64,000 nt of DNA from Torreya grandis (taxonomy: Eukaryota; Streptophyta; Pinopsida; Cupressales; Taxaceae). Below the pieces are notes generated by a model. That model did not search any database. It saw only the letters and a list, made by a program, of their open reading frames with translations, and was not told the DNA's origin. Position 1 is the stretch's first letter. The number at the start of each line of letters is the position of its first letter. Of the stretch, positions 1-12,294 are shown in pieces. Both the position numbers and the translations under genes were made by a program. The stretch covers positions 1,613,501 through 1,677,500 of the forward strand of contig JARHVA010000157.1 of assembly GCA_037957365.1 (NCBI GenBank), given 5' to 3'.

Positions 1-3000
1 TAGAGTTATGCAACCACAACTTAAACTTTGACAACATTTGTTATCAATATTTTGCACTCTGGAATGGTAGAGAAAATGCACTTTTGGGTGGATTTGAATT
101 TTATGGAAGCATGATAACATGTATTTTACCTATTTAGATGTTATATAAGTGATAAATTCCTAGGTAGAGGTCCTATAGGTAGAAATGGTAGTTGGAGCTC
201 AAGAAGTTGCTTGTTTAATGCCAAAAAGTTATATTTTTAGACCCATCACTACAACTTGTCCAATATATTGCTCTCAAGTGTTCCACCTGAGTCCTCTAGG
301 GTGAAATTATAGGGATTAAATGGGTAGGGGGAGATCTAATGGTTCACATAAATGAGTTATATTTTTTATTTTACATATGTTTGAATTTAGGCTAAAATTT
401 TGCATTTTTCTTGTATTGGGAAGGGCAATCTTAAGGTCAGAATGGATGGTGGGTTTGTCAATCAGGACAGATGGGAGGCCAATAAACTTATCCTAGATGT
501 CATACACCCTTATGATGTGTTTTTAGTGTTATTTTTTTGGTTAGGAAGCTTTAAAACAATAGTTCTACTAAAATCTTGACCTATAGAACATGTTAAAACT
601 TGGGTAAGATACATTTTTGGTTGATTTGAGTGGCATAAACTTGGGTAAGGGTTAGAACATGTTACAATTGTTAAACGAATACTATAAATATAAATTTTAA
701 GATATACAAACTCTATTTTGATAAATTGACCTATTAGAGCAACAACTAGGTCTAGAGACCTAGAAACTTAATGATTAATTGACCTAATGATTAATTGACC
801 TAATGAGTAATTGACCTATTGACAAACTCTATTATGAGTAATTTACCTATTGACCTAATGAGTAATTGAATAGTTTAAAATAAGATTGTTTGAGAGTGGA
901 TTTTGAATTGATTTGAGAACAAGAGTGGATAAGTGAGGTTGGAATTATTCATGATCTTAGACAATATGAATAGGACTTCATAGCCTTCTTAAACATAGAA
1001 GAGTAAACTATGCATTAGGTGGTATTAGGGGATGATATAAAACATACAATAAGTACGCTTAGTTTTAATAAAATATATTTAAAAATCATTAGATCTAGGT
1101 GAAAGTGAAAGAATAGGTAACTTACAGGTATAGTTATCTAAGTGATAAATTTATAGGGATTTATGAATGATTTTATATCTTCAAATTATACAAGTTTGAA
1201 CATGATTGGGTATGGGTATTAAGTGTAATAAAATTATTTTAATGATAAATTGAAACATTGTAAATGGGTGATGACAAATGCAAAATAGATAAGAGTGTCA
1301 TTGGTCATTTCCATGACACACAATGAAATAAAAACTTTAATTTAAGAAAATATGAGAGATTCAAGATTTATAGCATTGAAAAGAATGATTTTTCAATCCT
1401 CGTTTGTGTATAACATTAAATACAATATTCAATTGATAATGGTTTGGAAGATTAAAAAAACACTATACAATAACACACAATAAAAAAAAAATTGAATAAA
1501 AATTACATATATTGCCATGATAGGCATACAATATAGGCATATGTTTGTAATGTCAATAATGTATATATTTTCATGATAGGCATACAAAAAATTACATCTA
1601 CCAATATAGTATTTAATGTTGGGTGAATTTTATATATGAATATACAATGCCAAAAATGTATAAATTATCATATAGGCATACAAAAAAGTACATCTCATGT
1701 AAGACATCCTAATCATCAAATAGCCTCTCTCTCTTTCTTTTCCTTCCTCAAAGAAGACTCTCCCTAGGATACCTTACTAATATATGGAGACCCCTATAAT
1801 GCCTTGGATTTCTCCAAGGTCTGACTATGGGTCTTATGCTCATAGTTCACTTGTAGATGAACCTGTTAAAATATAAGTATTATTATAAAATTAACATGAA
1901 ATACATTCAACCATTTTTTAAGATATTAATTTTAAACTAAAATAAAAAAAACCTTTAAACATGCACTTACTGAAATATTATGGTCTTAATTTATTTTTGA
2001 TGCTCAAATAATAAAATAATAGGCTCTGTTGTTTGAATAGGCATCTAAAATATAGGAGAAATATGAGAAGTTGACTTACTAGTCATTTGACTAGGATTAT
2101 CAGATGTCATAGGATAATCCTGCATACATAATACATTTATATAATTTATATTTTCCCCATGTAGTAAAGTTATTAAAACAAGTCTATTTTTACAATTTAA
2201 AATTACAAGTTAATATATATCTCTGTCATCACCTATGTAGATGGCATTGTAGTAACAAAGCCTATGTCTATCTCGACTCACAGAGAGGGAGGAGTGTCTA
2301 CTTGATCCATCAATTATTCATGTAAACAAGGTCTCACTTTTATATAAAGTATCAAAGATATATATGGCATGTTTTTGTCAATGTAAACCAAGATATATAT
2401 GGCAACATATTTCAACATGCATATCATGAAAAGACAATGTAAACCAAGAATCATGGAAGTGTAACTACCATACAACATGCAATGGCCAAGAATAGAAATT
2501 AGTTTTCATGTTGGAGGTAATATAAAAATTTAATACATGTAGAAAATGTGAGTGGAAGAGTAGGAGGTGGAAATAATAGTAGCACTTCGACAAGGCAAAG
2601 TTAGGGAGAGAAAAGGAATAAGAGACATATCAAGAACTTTGTCCTTACTTATAGAGCTTATTTGGATAGATTAAAATGTAAATAAGTGTCTAGTAGTATA
2701 TGATCAATCATGTGGTGTTCATATCTCTAGTTAGAGAATATTCAAGTCAGTAGTCTTTAGGTTCAAAGTGGTGAAACCCGAGTTTCAATACTCTATCTTC
2801 AGGCATAGTCAAAAAGAGGACTACATAGTCAGTTTAAAATGTCATTAAAAATTATTAAAATATGAGTAAGTGATAGAGGATCTCTATGAAATGAATGTAA
2901 AAACGTTGAAAGTCTCAATACTATTGACAAAATGAAAAATACATGGGAAGACTATATACAGCCTAATTAGTAACAATTATGAGTTTGCATATTCATAAAG

Positions 3001-4557
3001 AAAGACCATATAGAGTTCTTGGAAATAGAGTTAAGGATGTAAGGTATTTTTAATGTTACAGGATATTTTTTTTCCATGTGTGTTATTCTTTTAATTTATG
3101 TCAAATGGAGGTAAATGGTCTCAAGGGTTTACTTTGTCCTATTTGTTAACATAGTCATGTGGATGGGTATTAAATTATGTAAAACTATATGTTGGGAGTG
3201 ATGATAGTATTAAGAAAGGAAAAGTAATAGTTTGAGAAGATGTGTGGGGTAATGGTAGAGACATTTCAAGCCTTATAGTCTGATAAGGGTCAAAAGTTCA
3301 TTCTAGCTCATTTATTATCCTACAGGATTGAGACAACACAAGTTAGGGTTTGAAATTGGAAAATGAGATAAAAAGTGATTTAACTAATGAAATTTCATTA
3401 AAATTTGTAGAAAAGTGCATTTACATAGGAAAAAGAGGATTTTGAAAGTTTAAAGTCTATTTGAGTACGTATGGTATGGTCTCATAGTTAGTAACCTTTA
3501 ATTATGCCTAGGAGACCTAATTAGTCTTGAGGGGTGTTGAGTTAGGTGTTCTCCAAAAAGAGTTAAATTATGAAAGTCTCTACATGAGCTATGTAATGTA
3601 AAGGGGTATCTAAATGTGGGTTTGGTTTGGTTGAGATATTTGTAGTTTACTCAGAACAAGGAGGTTTGCCTTTAAAAAGGGCTAATATAAGGAAGCTATC
3701 AAAGAGGAAAGAAGAATTAAGTGAAGAGTTGAAGCTTGGGGATTATGTGGAATAGTTGGATGCATGAAATGAGATGTAATTGAGTATGTAGATTATATTA
3801 TGAGTATTGTGGAAGGACAAAATCAAAGTAGCATGTAAACCTATGAAAACAAATAATAAGATTGTAAAGAACAAATCAAGGATAAAAAGAGAGAACATGA
3901 AAATAGAGTATGAAGTGAGGAGGTTGATGTTAAAAGGAAATATTATAGAAGTCATTGATTAGTAAAATGTCTTCAAGTAGAAAAGGAGGATTAAGTGAAT
4001 ACAACAAGGATTTAGAGCCACTGAGTAGGTAAGAGTGAACAAGAAAGACCAAGTAAATTCAAAGTGGGCAAAGAGATAAATATATTGAAAATAGAAGACA
4101 AAGAAGGACAAGAAAATATCAGAGCTAGGTATTTGGTAGAGGTAAGTGTGTGTTTCCATCCATATTAGGGAATATTGTTAGAACCTATGTATCAAGATAC
4201 TTAATAGATAAATTTAACTTAAACTTATAAGGCAAATATACATAGACTAAATGTACATAGAGGATAATATTAACTTAAAAATATACATTTGTATAAGTAA
4301 AAGGTGTTTTCCTAATAGAGATAGATGTAGTAGTGGATCGGACAGTAGCTAGATCTGAAGATGTAAATAATGGTTGCATCAAATCAAATGCTATAAATGT
4401 TGACTATGATGATGAAGGCACCATCACCTCCTATGACATAAAAAATGACATATTATTTAATTTCTATGTAAATGAATTTTTAGCTAAATTAAATTTGCAA
4501 ATATAACTTAAATTTAACATATCATTTATATAAAACATACCTGCATCTATGTAGTGG
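1..4557. other. A+T-rich stretch without a recognisable gene
   Basis: I see no coding region, RNA gene or mobile-element terminus that I can support here. Short open frames exist (for example 3743-3955 and 3959-4159 on the minus strand), but they lack known motifs and have A+T-driven, hydrophobic composition. A motif reading ATGATAGGCATACA recurs loosely between 1510 and 1685. The stretch is probably decayed repeat DNA. Confidence 0.5.
722..869. repeat. Short tandem repeat, about 16-bp unit
   Basis: The unit ATTGACCTAATGAGTA and close variants (ATTAATTGACCTAATG and similar) recur about six times. Copies are clustered at 769-868 with a few diverged or interrupted ones. It is a small decayed minisatellite with no evident function. 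Confidence 0.6.
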
Positions 4558-5575
4558 CTAATGTCTACACACCAAATGTGCATTCCAAAACCCATCACTC
4601 TTAAGAATATTATCTAATCCCTCTGAACCACCAGCACCATTGTCATCAAAAGTCCCAATGCACATAGCTCCATAAGAAATGTAAGGATGGGGTTGGGTAT
4701 GCACACTAGGTGGCGTATCTCTAGCATCAGTTTGTGAGAGCTTATTCATATGATAAATAAGTGTATTAGTGAGCAAACTAAGAACATGTAGAGTGTCGAT
4801 CTCCATGAACTACTAAACTATAAAAGGGATCTTAGGCTAAAGTGGATTTTGGATATATATCCTTATAGGTTGATTACATGCACAACATGCACTTGGTCAA
4901 TCCTGTACAGAGCATTTCCCTAGGCCCTAAAACTTACTAGAATCAAAATAGTTCATAATATATTTAAGGATAAAATCATAGTAGAGTTTTTTCAAAAAAC
5001 ACAATGGGACCTCATGGTTGTTACACGGTAGATAATCAAACACCATCCACCATCGATCACAAAAATTAGTTGTGATTAAGTTATATTAGAAGCAATCGAT
5101 AGAAAAATATTTAAAAATTATGGGAAATGGGGCATTAGGGGTTGGGTCAATGAATAAGGCACAAATGGAGGTTTTTGAAATCTTTTTGTTCTTGACCTCA
5201 AGTGTTAACAATTTATCAGCATAATAAGCCCTACAACTATCCTTATATGAATTCCATCTATCAATTTGACTCATTATAGAGTCAATTTGACCTAATAATG
5301 TCTCTAGGGAATTGGATAGATGAGTTTGGTGGGGGTTGGTGGAAGTGGGATCCCTCATTCTCCCAATTAATTCTTCAATTTCAATTTTATTTCCCATAAT
5401 GTTGTTAATTATAATCTCCTGACTGCCTGAGGGATTTTGTCGAACTATATGACAGTTAGGTGGAGGGATAAGAGGAGAAACAAGAGGGTTTTATGGAAGG
5501 TTAGGTGGAGGGTTAGGAGGAGGAACAATAGGGTTTTATGGAGGGTTAGGAGGGTTATCAAGATGAGTTGTTCAA
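4558..5575 (-). pseudogene. Unidentified pseudogene with proline-rich start
   Basis: Two open segments, 5086-5397 and 4558-4806, lie in the same minus-strand frame. The DNA between them reads through in that frame with about five stops, so they look like pieces of one decayed gene of roughly 330 codons. The part upstream of the first ATG (5400-5575) is proline-rich in the same frame (NPPNPP and VPPPNPPP motifs), encoded by a G-rich imperfect tandem repeat. After that comes a charged, possibly helical segment with LLGQIDSIMSQIDRW, then a region containing DRWWMVFDYLPCNNHEVPL, then a tail rich in Gly and Asp. I do not recognise the family. It could be part of a DNA-transposon or retrotransposon polyprotein, or a host gene fragment. 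No promoter or terminal repeats were found. Confidence 0.4.
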
Positions 5576-6710
5576 AACAAATAAATTACAAGTAAAAATT
5601 ACTAAAAAATAGGGTTAAACAATGAAAATAATGAAAAAATAGGGTCAAAAAGTGTATATTTTTATCACTTACCTCTTCTACATGGAAGCATCATCGATTA
5701 GTGGTTTCTTGGGATGTATTTAGTGGATTATTATGAATATTTTGTCTTTCTCACACAAAATATGATCACAAAAGCAAAAGATAACAAAGGAAACTCAAAT
5801 GCAAAATGATGAATTTACATTTATGTTTCAGTTTTTATTTTTTTGTAACATAGGTAACACCATCATGTTACTAACATGATGGAATTATTGAAAAAAAAAT
5901 AATGTGACTACATTAATAATAAAATCACATTATTTTTTAAAATAATGTGATCATGTTATTTAATAACATGATGACATTATGAATCGATAATTATTGAACC
6001 ATAATTTAAATAATGCAATTGAATTAATTAAATAACATGATCACATTATTTATTAATGTGATTGTGTTACCTAAAATGTCCACAAAATTTTCCCCCAACT
6101 TCATGCACTTACCCATATCTCTTAGTCTCACCAGTTTTATGGTAATGACCAAAGCCTTTTATTTTGCCTAGAATACTTAGAACCTATGTATTTCCACCTT
6201 TTCCAGTTCTAAGTTTGTCCTTATTTTCCTACTCCCTAGAAATTTGTAACCTAGAAAGACACCTAGGTCAATGCAGGTGTCTTATTCCAATGTAAGTATC
6301 TAGTTCCCTAAAGTCATATAATTTGTAAATAAATGTATCATAATGGAATACTAAGTGATATTATGTGAGATATTCTATAAATGGATTGATATAAATACAA
6401 GATCAACCCTCATTCATTTTGAACCTATAGACCTAACATAGACCCAAGATTCATAAAAAAAGAGCATTTAATTGATCAAATCTTTTCTATTTTCTCCTAT
6501 TCTCATATCAATCATAGGAACAATACACCTATAGGTGTGAAATACTAAAGGAGTAGCCTAAGTGCTATATTTTCCAAGTTAAAAGTTAGGTCATGATTTT
6601 ACTTTATTATCACACATTACATGATTCATACACAATCTAACATGTAGGGGAGATATCTATACCTCTTCAAAGTATTAGATATGTAGGTAGTGCTCATTGA
6701 CAAAAGAATC
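5576..6710. other. Noncoding stretch; hairpins and a possible LTR relic
   Basis: No coding sequence is visible. The first half holds the inverted-repeat patch described separately. At 6380-6420 there is a promoter-like segment (TATAAATGGATTGATATAAATACAAG) followed about 230 bp later by a stretch ending in CTAACA. Such an arrangement is often seen in plant LTRs, but I could not find a matching second copy, primer site or target duplication, so this is only a suggestion. Confidence 0.3.
5922..6051. repeat. Nested inverted repeats (hairpin-forming)
   Basis: A 25-bp perfect inverted repeat is formed by 5940-5964 and 6027-6051 (core ATAACATGATCACATTATT), with a 62-bp loop. A second, tighter inverted pair overlaps its left arm: ATCACATTATTTT near 5923-5935 against AAAATAATGTGAT near 5938-5950. 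The shared word ATGTGATCATGTTAT links the two. It resembles the inside of a small palindromic element (MITE-like), but no target duplication was identified. Confidence 0.6.
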
Positions 6711-7345
6711 TGTAAGAATTATCTAGAATCAGACATCCAAGACTGGTGACTAAAGAGTGAATGCACACAACTATTGAAGCTAGAAACAAAAGAGAGTAAA
6801 ACTAAAATAATGTATTCAGAATGAGGTGGAGATAGAATGCATTACAATAACTCCAAGCTTACATCTCACTAAGCTCATAGCTTACACAACTCTTAACTAA
6901 GTAACACAATACATAAGGATTACAATCACACTATAGAAATGGTACAAGGACCATGTAGATCCATAAGCCTCATTAAAAGCTCAAGACAATAATGGCTTAG
7001 AATGAGAAACCAAATCCTCCACACTACATGCCCTGGAGAAGAGGCCTATAAATAATTTGGCTAAGTGGGTGGGTAAGTATGTCAACATAATGTTGACATA
7101 CCTTAAGTAAGCTTAATAAGTATTTAAAAATTAATTACTCTTGGGCTCATCACTCACCTAATAAAGACCTAATTATCCTCCTAATAAAACTAAAGTAAAT
7201 AGGTGTAGTAAAAACCCATGCAATGGTAAAGCTCTACACCAACACCCCCCCATTATTAAGTGTAGCTTAGGTGGATACAATAATTGGGTCTCAAAAACTA
7301 GGCTTGATCAGGTACCCAAGTAAAAAACATATCTCATAAAGTGGA
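6711..7345 (-). mobile_element. Inverted copia-like 3' LTR plus 100 bp of internal DNA
   Basis: Positions 6711-7244, read on the minus strand, match the LTRs at 7602-8154 and 11726-12294 from their TGTTGGTGTAG start to their TTCTTACA end. The next 100 bp (7245-7345) match, in inverted orientation, the DNA just upstream of the 3' LTR at 11726, including a G-run polypurine tract directly before the LTR. So this is the 3' end of a second element of the same family lying opposite to its neighbour. It stops abruptly at about 7345, where a direct-orientation LTR fragment begins. Confidence 0.75.
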
Positions 7346-7601
7346 GTAGCGTGGATGATTTGGTTGCTCATTCTAACCCATTTCTGGCTTGAGTATTCAG
7401 TGAGGCTTATGGATCTACATATCCTTTATGCCATTTTTATAGTGTGATTGTAAGCCTTGTGCATTGTGCTACTTAGTTAGGAGATGCGTAAGCTATGAGC
7501 TTAGTAATTTGTAATATTTGATTCATTTTAATGCAATCCATATCCACCTCATTCTAAATACATTATTGCATTTCTACTCTCTTCTATTTCTAGCTTCAAT
7601 A
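7345..7601 (+). repeat. Truncated copia-like LTR fragment
   Basis: This piece matches roughly the second half of the LTR at 7602-8154, from the GTGGAGTAG region to CTTCAATAGTTG. It is fused directly to the start of that LTR. Both its ends are broken, so it is a product of recombination between copies rather than an insertion of its own. Confidence 0.65.
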
Positions 7602-8154
7602 GTTGGTGTAGAGTTTTACCCTTGCATGGGTTTTTACTACACCTATTTACTTTAGCTTACTTAAGAGGATAATTAGGTATTTATTAGGTGATTAATGAGC
7701 CCAAGAGTAATTAATTCTAATTACTTGTTAAACTTACTTAAGGTATGTCAACATTATGTTGACATACCTACCCACCCACTCAACCAACCTATTTATAGGC
7801 CTCTTCTCCAAGGCATGTAGTGTTGAGTAGTGTGAAGTATTTAGTTGCTAATTATAAGTCATTAATGGCTTGAGAATTTAGTGAGGCTTTTGGATCTACA
7901 TGGCCCTTGTGCCATATTTGTAGTGTGATTGTAAACCTTGTGCATTGTGTTACTTAGGAGCAGTATAAGCTATGAACATTAGAGTTGTGAGCTTAGTGAG
8001 TTATAAGCTTTGAGTCATTATAATGAATTCCATATCTACCTCATTCTAAATATATTATTATAGTTATACTTTCTTCTATTTCTATCTTCAATAGTTGTTT
8101 CTATTTGCTCTACAGTTACCGGTCTTGGATGTCTAATTTTGGATTATTCTTACA
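7602..8154 (+). repeat. 5' LTR of the copia-like element
   Basis: The LTR starts at GTTGGTGTAGAG (its first base is altered from the expected T) and ends at TTACA. Internal landmarks shared with the other copies are the palindromic ATGTCAACATTATGTTGACAT segment and the words GGCCTCTT and CATGGCCCTTGTGCC. The CCTATTTATAGGC segment near 7790 could hold the TATA box. Confidence 0.75.
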
Positions 8155-8166
8155 TGGTAATAGAGC
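8155..8166 (+). other. Primer-binding site (tRNA-Met type, degenerate)
   Basis: TGGTAATAGAGC sits directly after the 5' LTR. It matches the usual plant copia primer site TGGTATCAGAGC, complementary to the 3' end of initiator tRNA-Met, at 10 of 12 positions. Confidence 0.65.
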
Positions 8167-10589
8167 TTCGGGTATCTTGTAATGAACACTAAATTTTATG
8201 TTGTTGTTCATTATTAAAATCTTGATTAGTATAATAAATTTTATTCTTCATCAAATTTTTAGAGGGTTTATGAAATTTTAAGGTTTTGAATAAAAAATCT
8301 CAAAAACCTCAGGATTTGTTAAAATCACTCGATCACCTTAGCGACTAAAAAAAATTGTAGGGGATTTTTTGCATGTAAAATATTGGTGCAGATCTGGTTT
8401 GCATGTATGCCTTACTAGTAGAAGAGGTGAAAAAATACTTATAATATATTTACATTGGTATTTTGAGTTACAAATCTAGATCTTGGTAGAGAAAGGCATT
8501 GGAGAAAGGAAAATACTAGATCTAAGCATAACAAAAAGAGGCATTTTTTTGCCTCATATTTTTTTTAAGATCTAATAATTCTTACTATCTTGGAGTTGAA
8601 AAATCTACATCTGCTTCCTTATTTTGGATCATTTATTGCTTAATATCTAGTGGAGTGTTGAAATTTACACCTTTGTTGCTACATTGGTTTTGTTTTCCTT
8701 GTTGGGAATTGGTTTTGACCTCATTGACTATTATGTTGAGAGAAAAAATATTGTTGTGTGACATTTTGGGTGGAGCATTGGATTTGCATTTGTGTTTTGA
8801 GAATTTGAAAGATCTATGTTGAAGATATCTATGTTTGAAACATTTATTTTCAGATTTTGGTCTTTGGCATGTTTTATGGATATTTGTTGTTGGCATACAT
8901 AGGTTGTTGCCGATTTTAAAAGAATGGAGGGTTAGATTCTACTAACCACCTATACATTGGCATAGATCATTATACCAACTTCCATTCATGCACAACTATA
9001 TTTGAGTTATCCAATTGTCATCACCACACAACCTTGTAGCTACCTCACCATCCATCAGCCTCTCTACAGTCCAAGCCTACTCGTCATCCATTTCCACTGC
9101 CCTGCATCCTCTTTAGGGGATATTTTCATGGTTGTGGAGCCTGGATAATGTTCTTATAATTGTTAGGTTCTTTTCTCTATGTATTAGGACATATTTATTA
9201 CTCCTAGAAATCATAAATTCTATCATAATGCAAGTGTATATCACTCTCCTCATCTCCATTATTGCTAACCTAAATCTACTCTCCACCATCTTTGTGGCCT
9301 CCTTTTGAGCCTATAGTTGGTTGACATAACTAGATCTAGTTCTAAAATGACTTGACCATTTTGAGAACAACATTTACTCTAACACTCACTCATGGTCTTG
9401 GTAGTGTTATTTCTTGGCTCAAATGACTTGCTAGCCATCCCTCAAGGCTATTATTTCCTTGATCGGCTCATAGCCTGGTCAAGCTTGGCATCGAAATCAA
9501 GTTATTTCACCATCCATGTCTCATTTTATTTTCAACCTTTGAAAATTCCATTGTAGTCTTTATTAATCACATTCCCTATCTCCATTGGCTGATTATAACT
9601 CACCCACCATTCACACCTGCCCACTGTCATTTCTACTACCTACACACTATCAAAAGCATGAATAGGTAGTTGGCAGATTTTCTATAAGTTTATAAATGAT
9701 ATTTTATTCTATTTTTTTTAGTTTAAGCCTAAGATGGCTATATCATGTTGTAAAGTGGGGACATTTAATTATCAGTGGGAGAAAATCATTATTTGTTTGG
9801 GGCTAATAATATGCTAGTGGAGGACAAAGTCTCGATGGGTGGATTTGGAAGTGGAATTGATTATTGAGGGGGGATCCTTATTACAAGTGAGGCATGATAA
9901 TTTTTTGATTTTTTTTTATTATTTTTTAAAAAATAATACATTGTAAAGGAAATAATTACATTGGTTTTTTATCTTCTATTTTCACCTATCAAAGATGAAG
10001 GGTGAGGTCCAAGTTGGTAGGAGGCTAATTCCCCCTCAAAAATGAAACCATTGCATTCTTCTTTCTGAGCTCATTCCAATGAGTGGCTATAAGGCTACCT
10101 TTCTCCTTGTCTGCATGAGCATTTAAACTTTTAAGTGAAAATTCATTAAAATAGGCCATTAATGATGAGAAATTGATTATGCCATAACTTTTGCTTGATA
10201 ACTCATATTTGAGTGCCATTTTTTGCATAAGTGCTTTATTTTTTATTACCATTACATTGGTCCTATTTTCATTATAAAACACACTAAAGCTATAAAGTGC
10301 ATATTCAGGGGGTATGGGCCCTATTGCTTTCCACAACATGCATTGTACACTGATTGCTCTCATCTATATGGACTCATTTTCAATAGACTCTAAAGTCCAT
10401 CTGTAGATCATTCACCATTGATATCCCTCATTATAGCACTAATTGCTCATTTAGATGCATTCTTAGTTATGTTTGACGTCTTGATCATGAGCGTGTTTTA
10501 GGGATTCATCATAGAGTATTTTATGCAATCTTGCACTTCTTAGGTGTCTTCTCTCAATCATGTTAGCTCCACTTAAGAGATACCTCTTG

Positions 10590-10900
10590 AGGAGAGTTTT
10601 CAGTCTCTAGTTATCTTTCTTGGTAAGATTAACTATGATTCATGGTGTGTGTACATGAAACATTCACTCAAGGAATGAGAACTTATTCCATTCTTATATG
10701 GACAAATTCTTATTCCTATTGACCCAAGTCAATACAATGACTAGGCTAACTCTTGTGATTGTGTCTATGGTCACTTATTGTTACATGTTTCATCAGATTT
10801 ACACCACCATGTAGAGCACATAGAGTGTCCCTCTACTTTTTGGACCACTCTTCAAAGTCTTTTTGGAGATCTAGCTAAGACTTATGTCACACCTCCTCCT
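10590..10900 (+). pseudogene. Copia-type gag fragment
   Basis: One plus-strand frame, interrupted by two stops, reads GKINYDSWCVYMKHSL near its start and TFWTTLQSLFGDLAKTYV near its end. These are the usual landmarks of plant copia capsid (UBN2/retrotran_gag type): the 'NYxSWxxxMKxxL' N-terminal motif, then the 'xxxWxxLxxxF' motif about 70 residues later. No zinc knuckle follows. The DNA from 10900 to 11700 stays partly open (10778-11014, 11516-11707) but I recognise no later polyprotein domain in it. The fragment sits between the LTRs at the position expected for gag, although the leader before it is unusually long at about 2.4 kb. Confidence 0.55.
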
Positions 10901-11725
10901 CCATTGCCCATCGTCTCTTCTCAGATAGTTGTACTATCACCTCTTACTTTTATTTCTTATGATAACACATCTATGGTGGATAGTTCTCTTCCTTCTATTG
11001 ATCCCCCACTATAGGATGAGATTTTTATAGACCTTATTTATCTCATTATATATTTTACATCCATTCTTATGTAGATTATTACTCTTTTAGAGCCTTCATA
11101 GAATTGCACTTTGGAGGATTCCACTATTTAAATTTTGAGTACACCTATTGTGAGCATCGATGACCCATCACTTCTTGTGGACTTTCCTTATTCAATTGTT
11201 TAGTTATGTTCCACTATTCTCATGGGCATTCTTTCAGTGAATGTTCCATGTCATTCTTCTGACTAGTTCACTTCAGTGGTATTACTTTCAGCTTATGTGC
11301 ACATTCTTGCCAAACCTATGCCACAAATATAATTTGGACCACATTTAGATATATTTTTAATGCTACCTTCATCTTCTATTATGTAATGGGTATACTTTTA
11401 GTACTGCATCATGTTCTTCCTTTGCCAAAGGAAATAAATATTGTTTAATGCGAATGGAGCTTCTATAGTATTCAGGTAGAGGATCTCATCATTAACCTTT
11501 ATCATCTTACGAGTTGTGCTCAGAGTATTGACTACTTCAGCATCATCATCTAGCGGTTCTTTTAGTACCCTCTTCTCTATTTCTCTCTTTTTAGGGGGAG
11601 TTTTTTCCCATTGGGTTTTCTCCCTTTCTCTACTTTATGAAAGATGTTTTGTACTTGGGTACCTAATTAGGCCTAGTTACCAGGACCCAATTCTTATACC
11701 CACTTAAGCTATGCTTAAGGGGAGG

Positions 11726-12294
11726 TGTTGGTGTAGCATTTTACCCTTGAATGATTTTTTACTACACCTATTTAATTTATCTTTCTTAGGAGGCTAATTA
11801 AGTCTTTATTAGGTGAGTGATGAGCCCAAGAGTAATTAATTATAATTACTTGTTAAGCTTACTTAAGGTATGTCAACATTATGTTGTCATTATGTTGGCA
11901 TTCCTACCCACCCACTCAAATAACTTATATATAGGCCTCTTATCCAAGGCATGTAGTGTGGATAAGTGTGGAGTATTTGGTTTCTCATTCTAAGCCATTA
12001 CTGACTTGAGCATTCAATGAGGCTTGTGGATCTACATGGCCCTTGTGCCATTTATATAGTATGATTGTAAGACTTGTATATTGTGCTAATTAGTTAAGAG
12101 ATATGAAATCTATGAGTATTATAGCTATGATCTTATTGAGATATAATATTTTAATCATTGTAATGCATTTCATTTCCACCTCACTCTGAATACATTATTG
12201 TAGTTCTACTCTCTTCGATTTCTATCTTGAACAGTTGTGTGTGTTTGATTTATAGTCACTAGTCTTGGAAATCTAATTCTATATGATGCTTATA
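11726..12294 (+). repeat. 3' LTR of the copia-like element
   Basis: It begins TGTTGGTGTAGC directly after a purine tract and ends near GCTTATA. It differs from the 5' LTR by many substitutions, which points to an old insertion. Confidence 0.75.

Larger units (their letters stand above)
7602..12294 (+). mobile_element. Copia-like LTR retrotransposon, decayed, with two LTRs
   Basis: Direct repeats of about 553 bp (7602-8154) and 569 bp (11726-12294) flank 3.57 kb of internal DNA. The left LTR is followed immediately by TGGTAATAGAGC, a one- or two-base variant of the tRNA-Met primer site TGGTATCAGAGC. The right LTR is preceded by the purine tract AAGGGGAGG. These fix the orientation as plus. 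Only a gag-like segment is recognisable inside (10590-10900). I see no protease, integrase or reverse transcriptase, so the copy is either heavily decayed or non-autonomous. No target duplication is visible, because the left LTR abuts another LTR fragment. Confidence 0.75.

Noticed and set aside
3743..4159. Two hydrophobic minus-strand frames of 70 and 66 codons
   Set aside because: They are A+T-driven Phe/Leu/Ile-rich translations with no motif and no neighbouring coding signal.
8633..8896. 87-codon minus-strand frame rich in Lys, Asn and Cys
   Set aside because: It is antisense in the leader of the copia-like element. Composition follows the A+T bias, and no motif is present.
10025..10363. 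112-codon minus-strand frame with fairly normal amino-acid use
   Set aside because: It lies antisense within the internal region of a plus-strand copia-like element and shows no recognised motif. It could be an inserted fragment, but nothing supports that.
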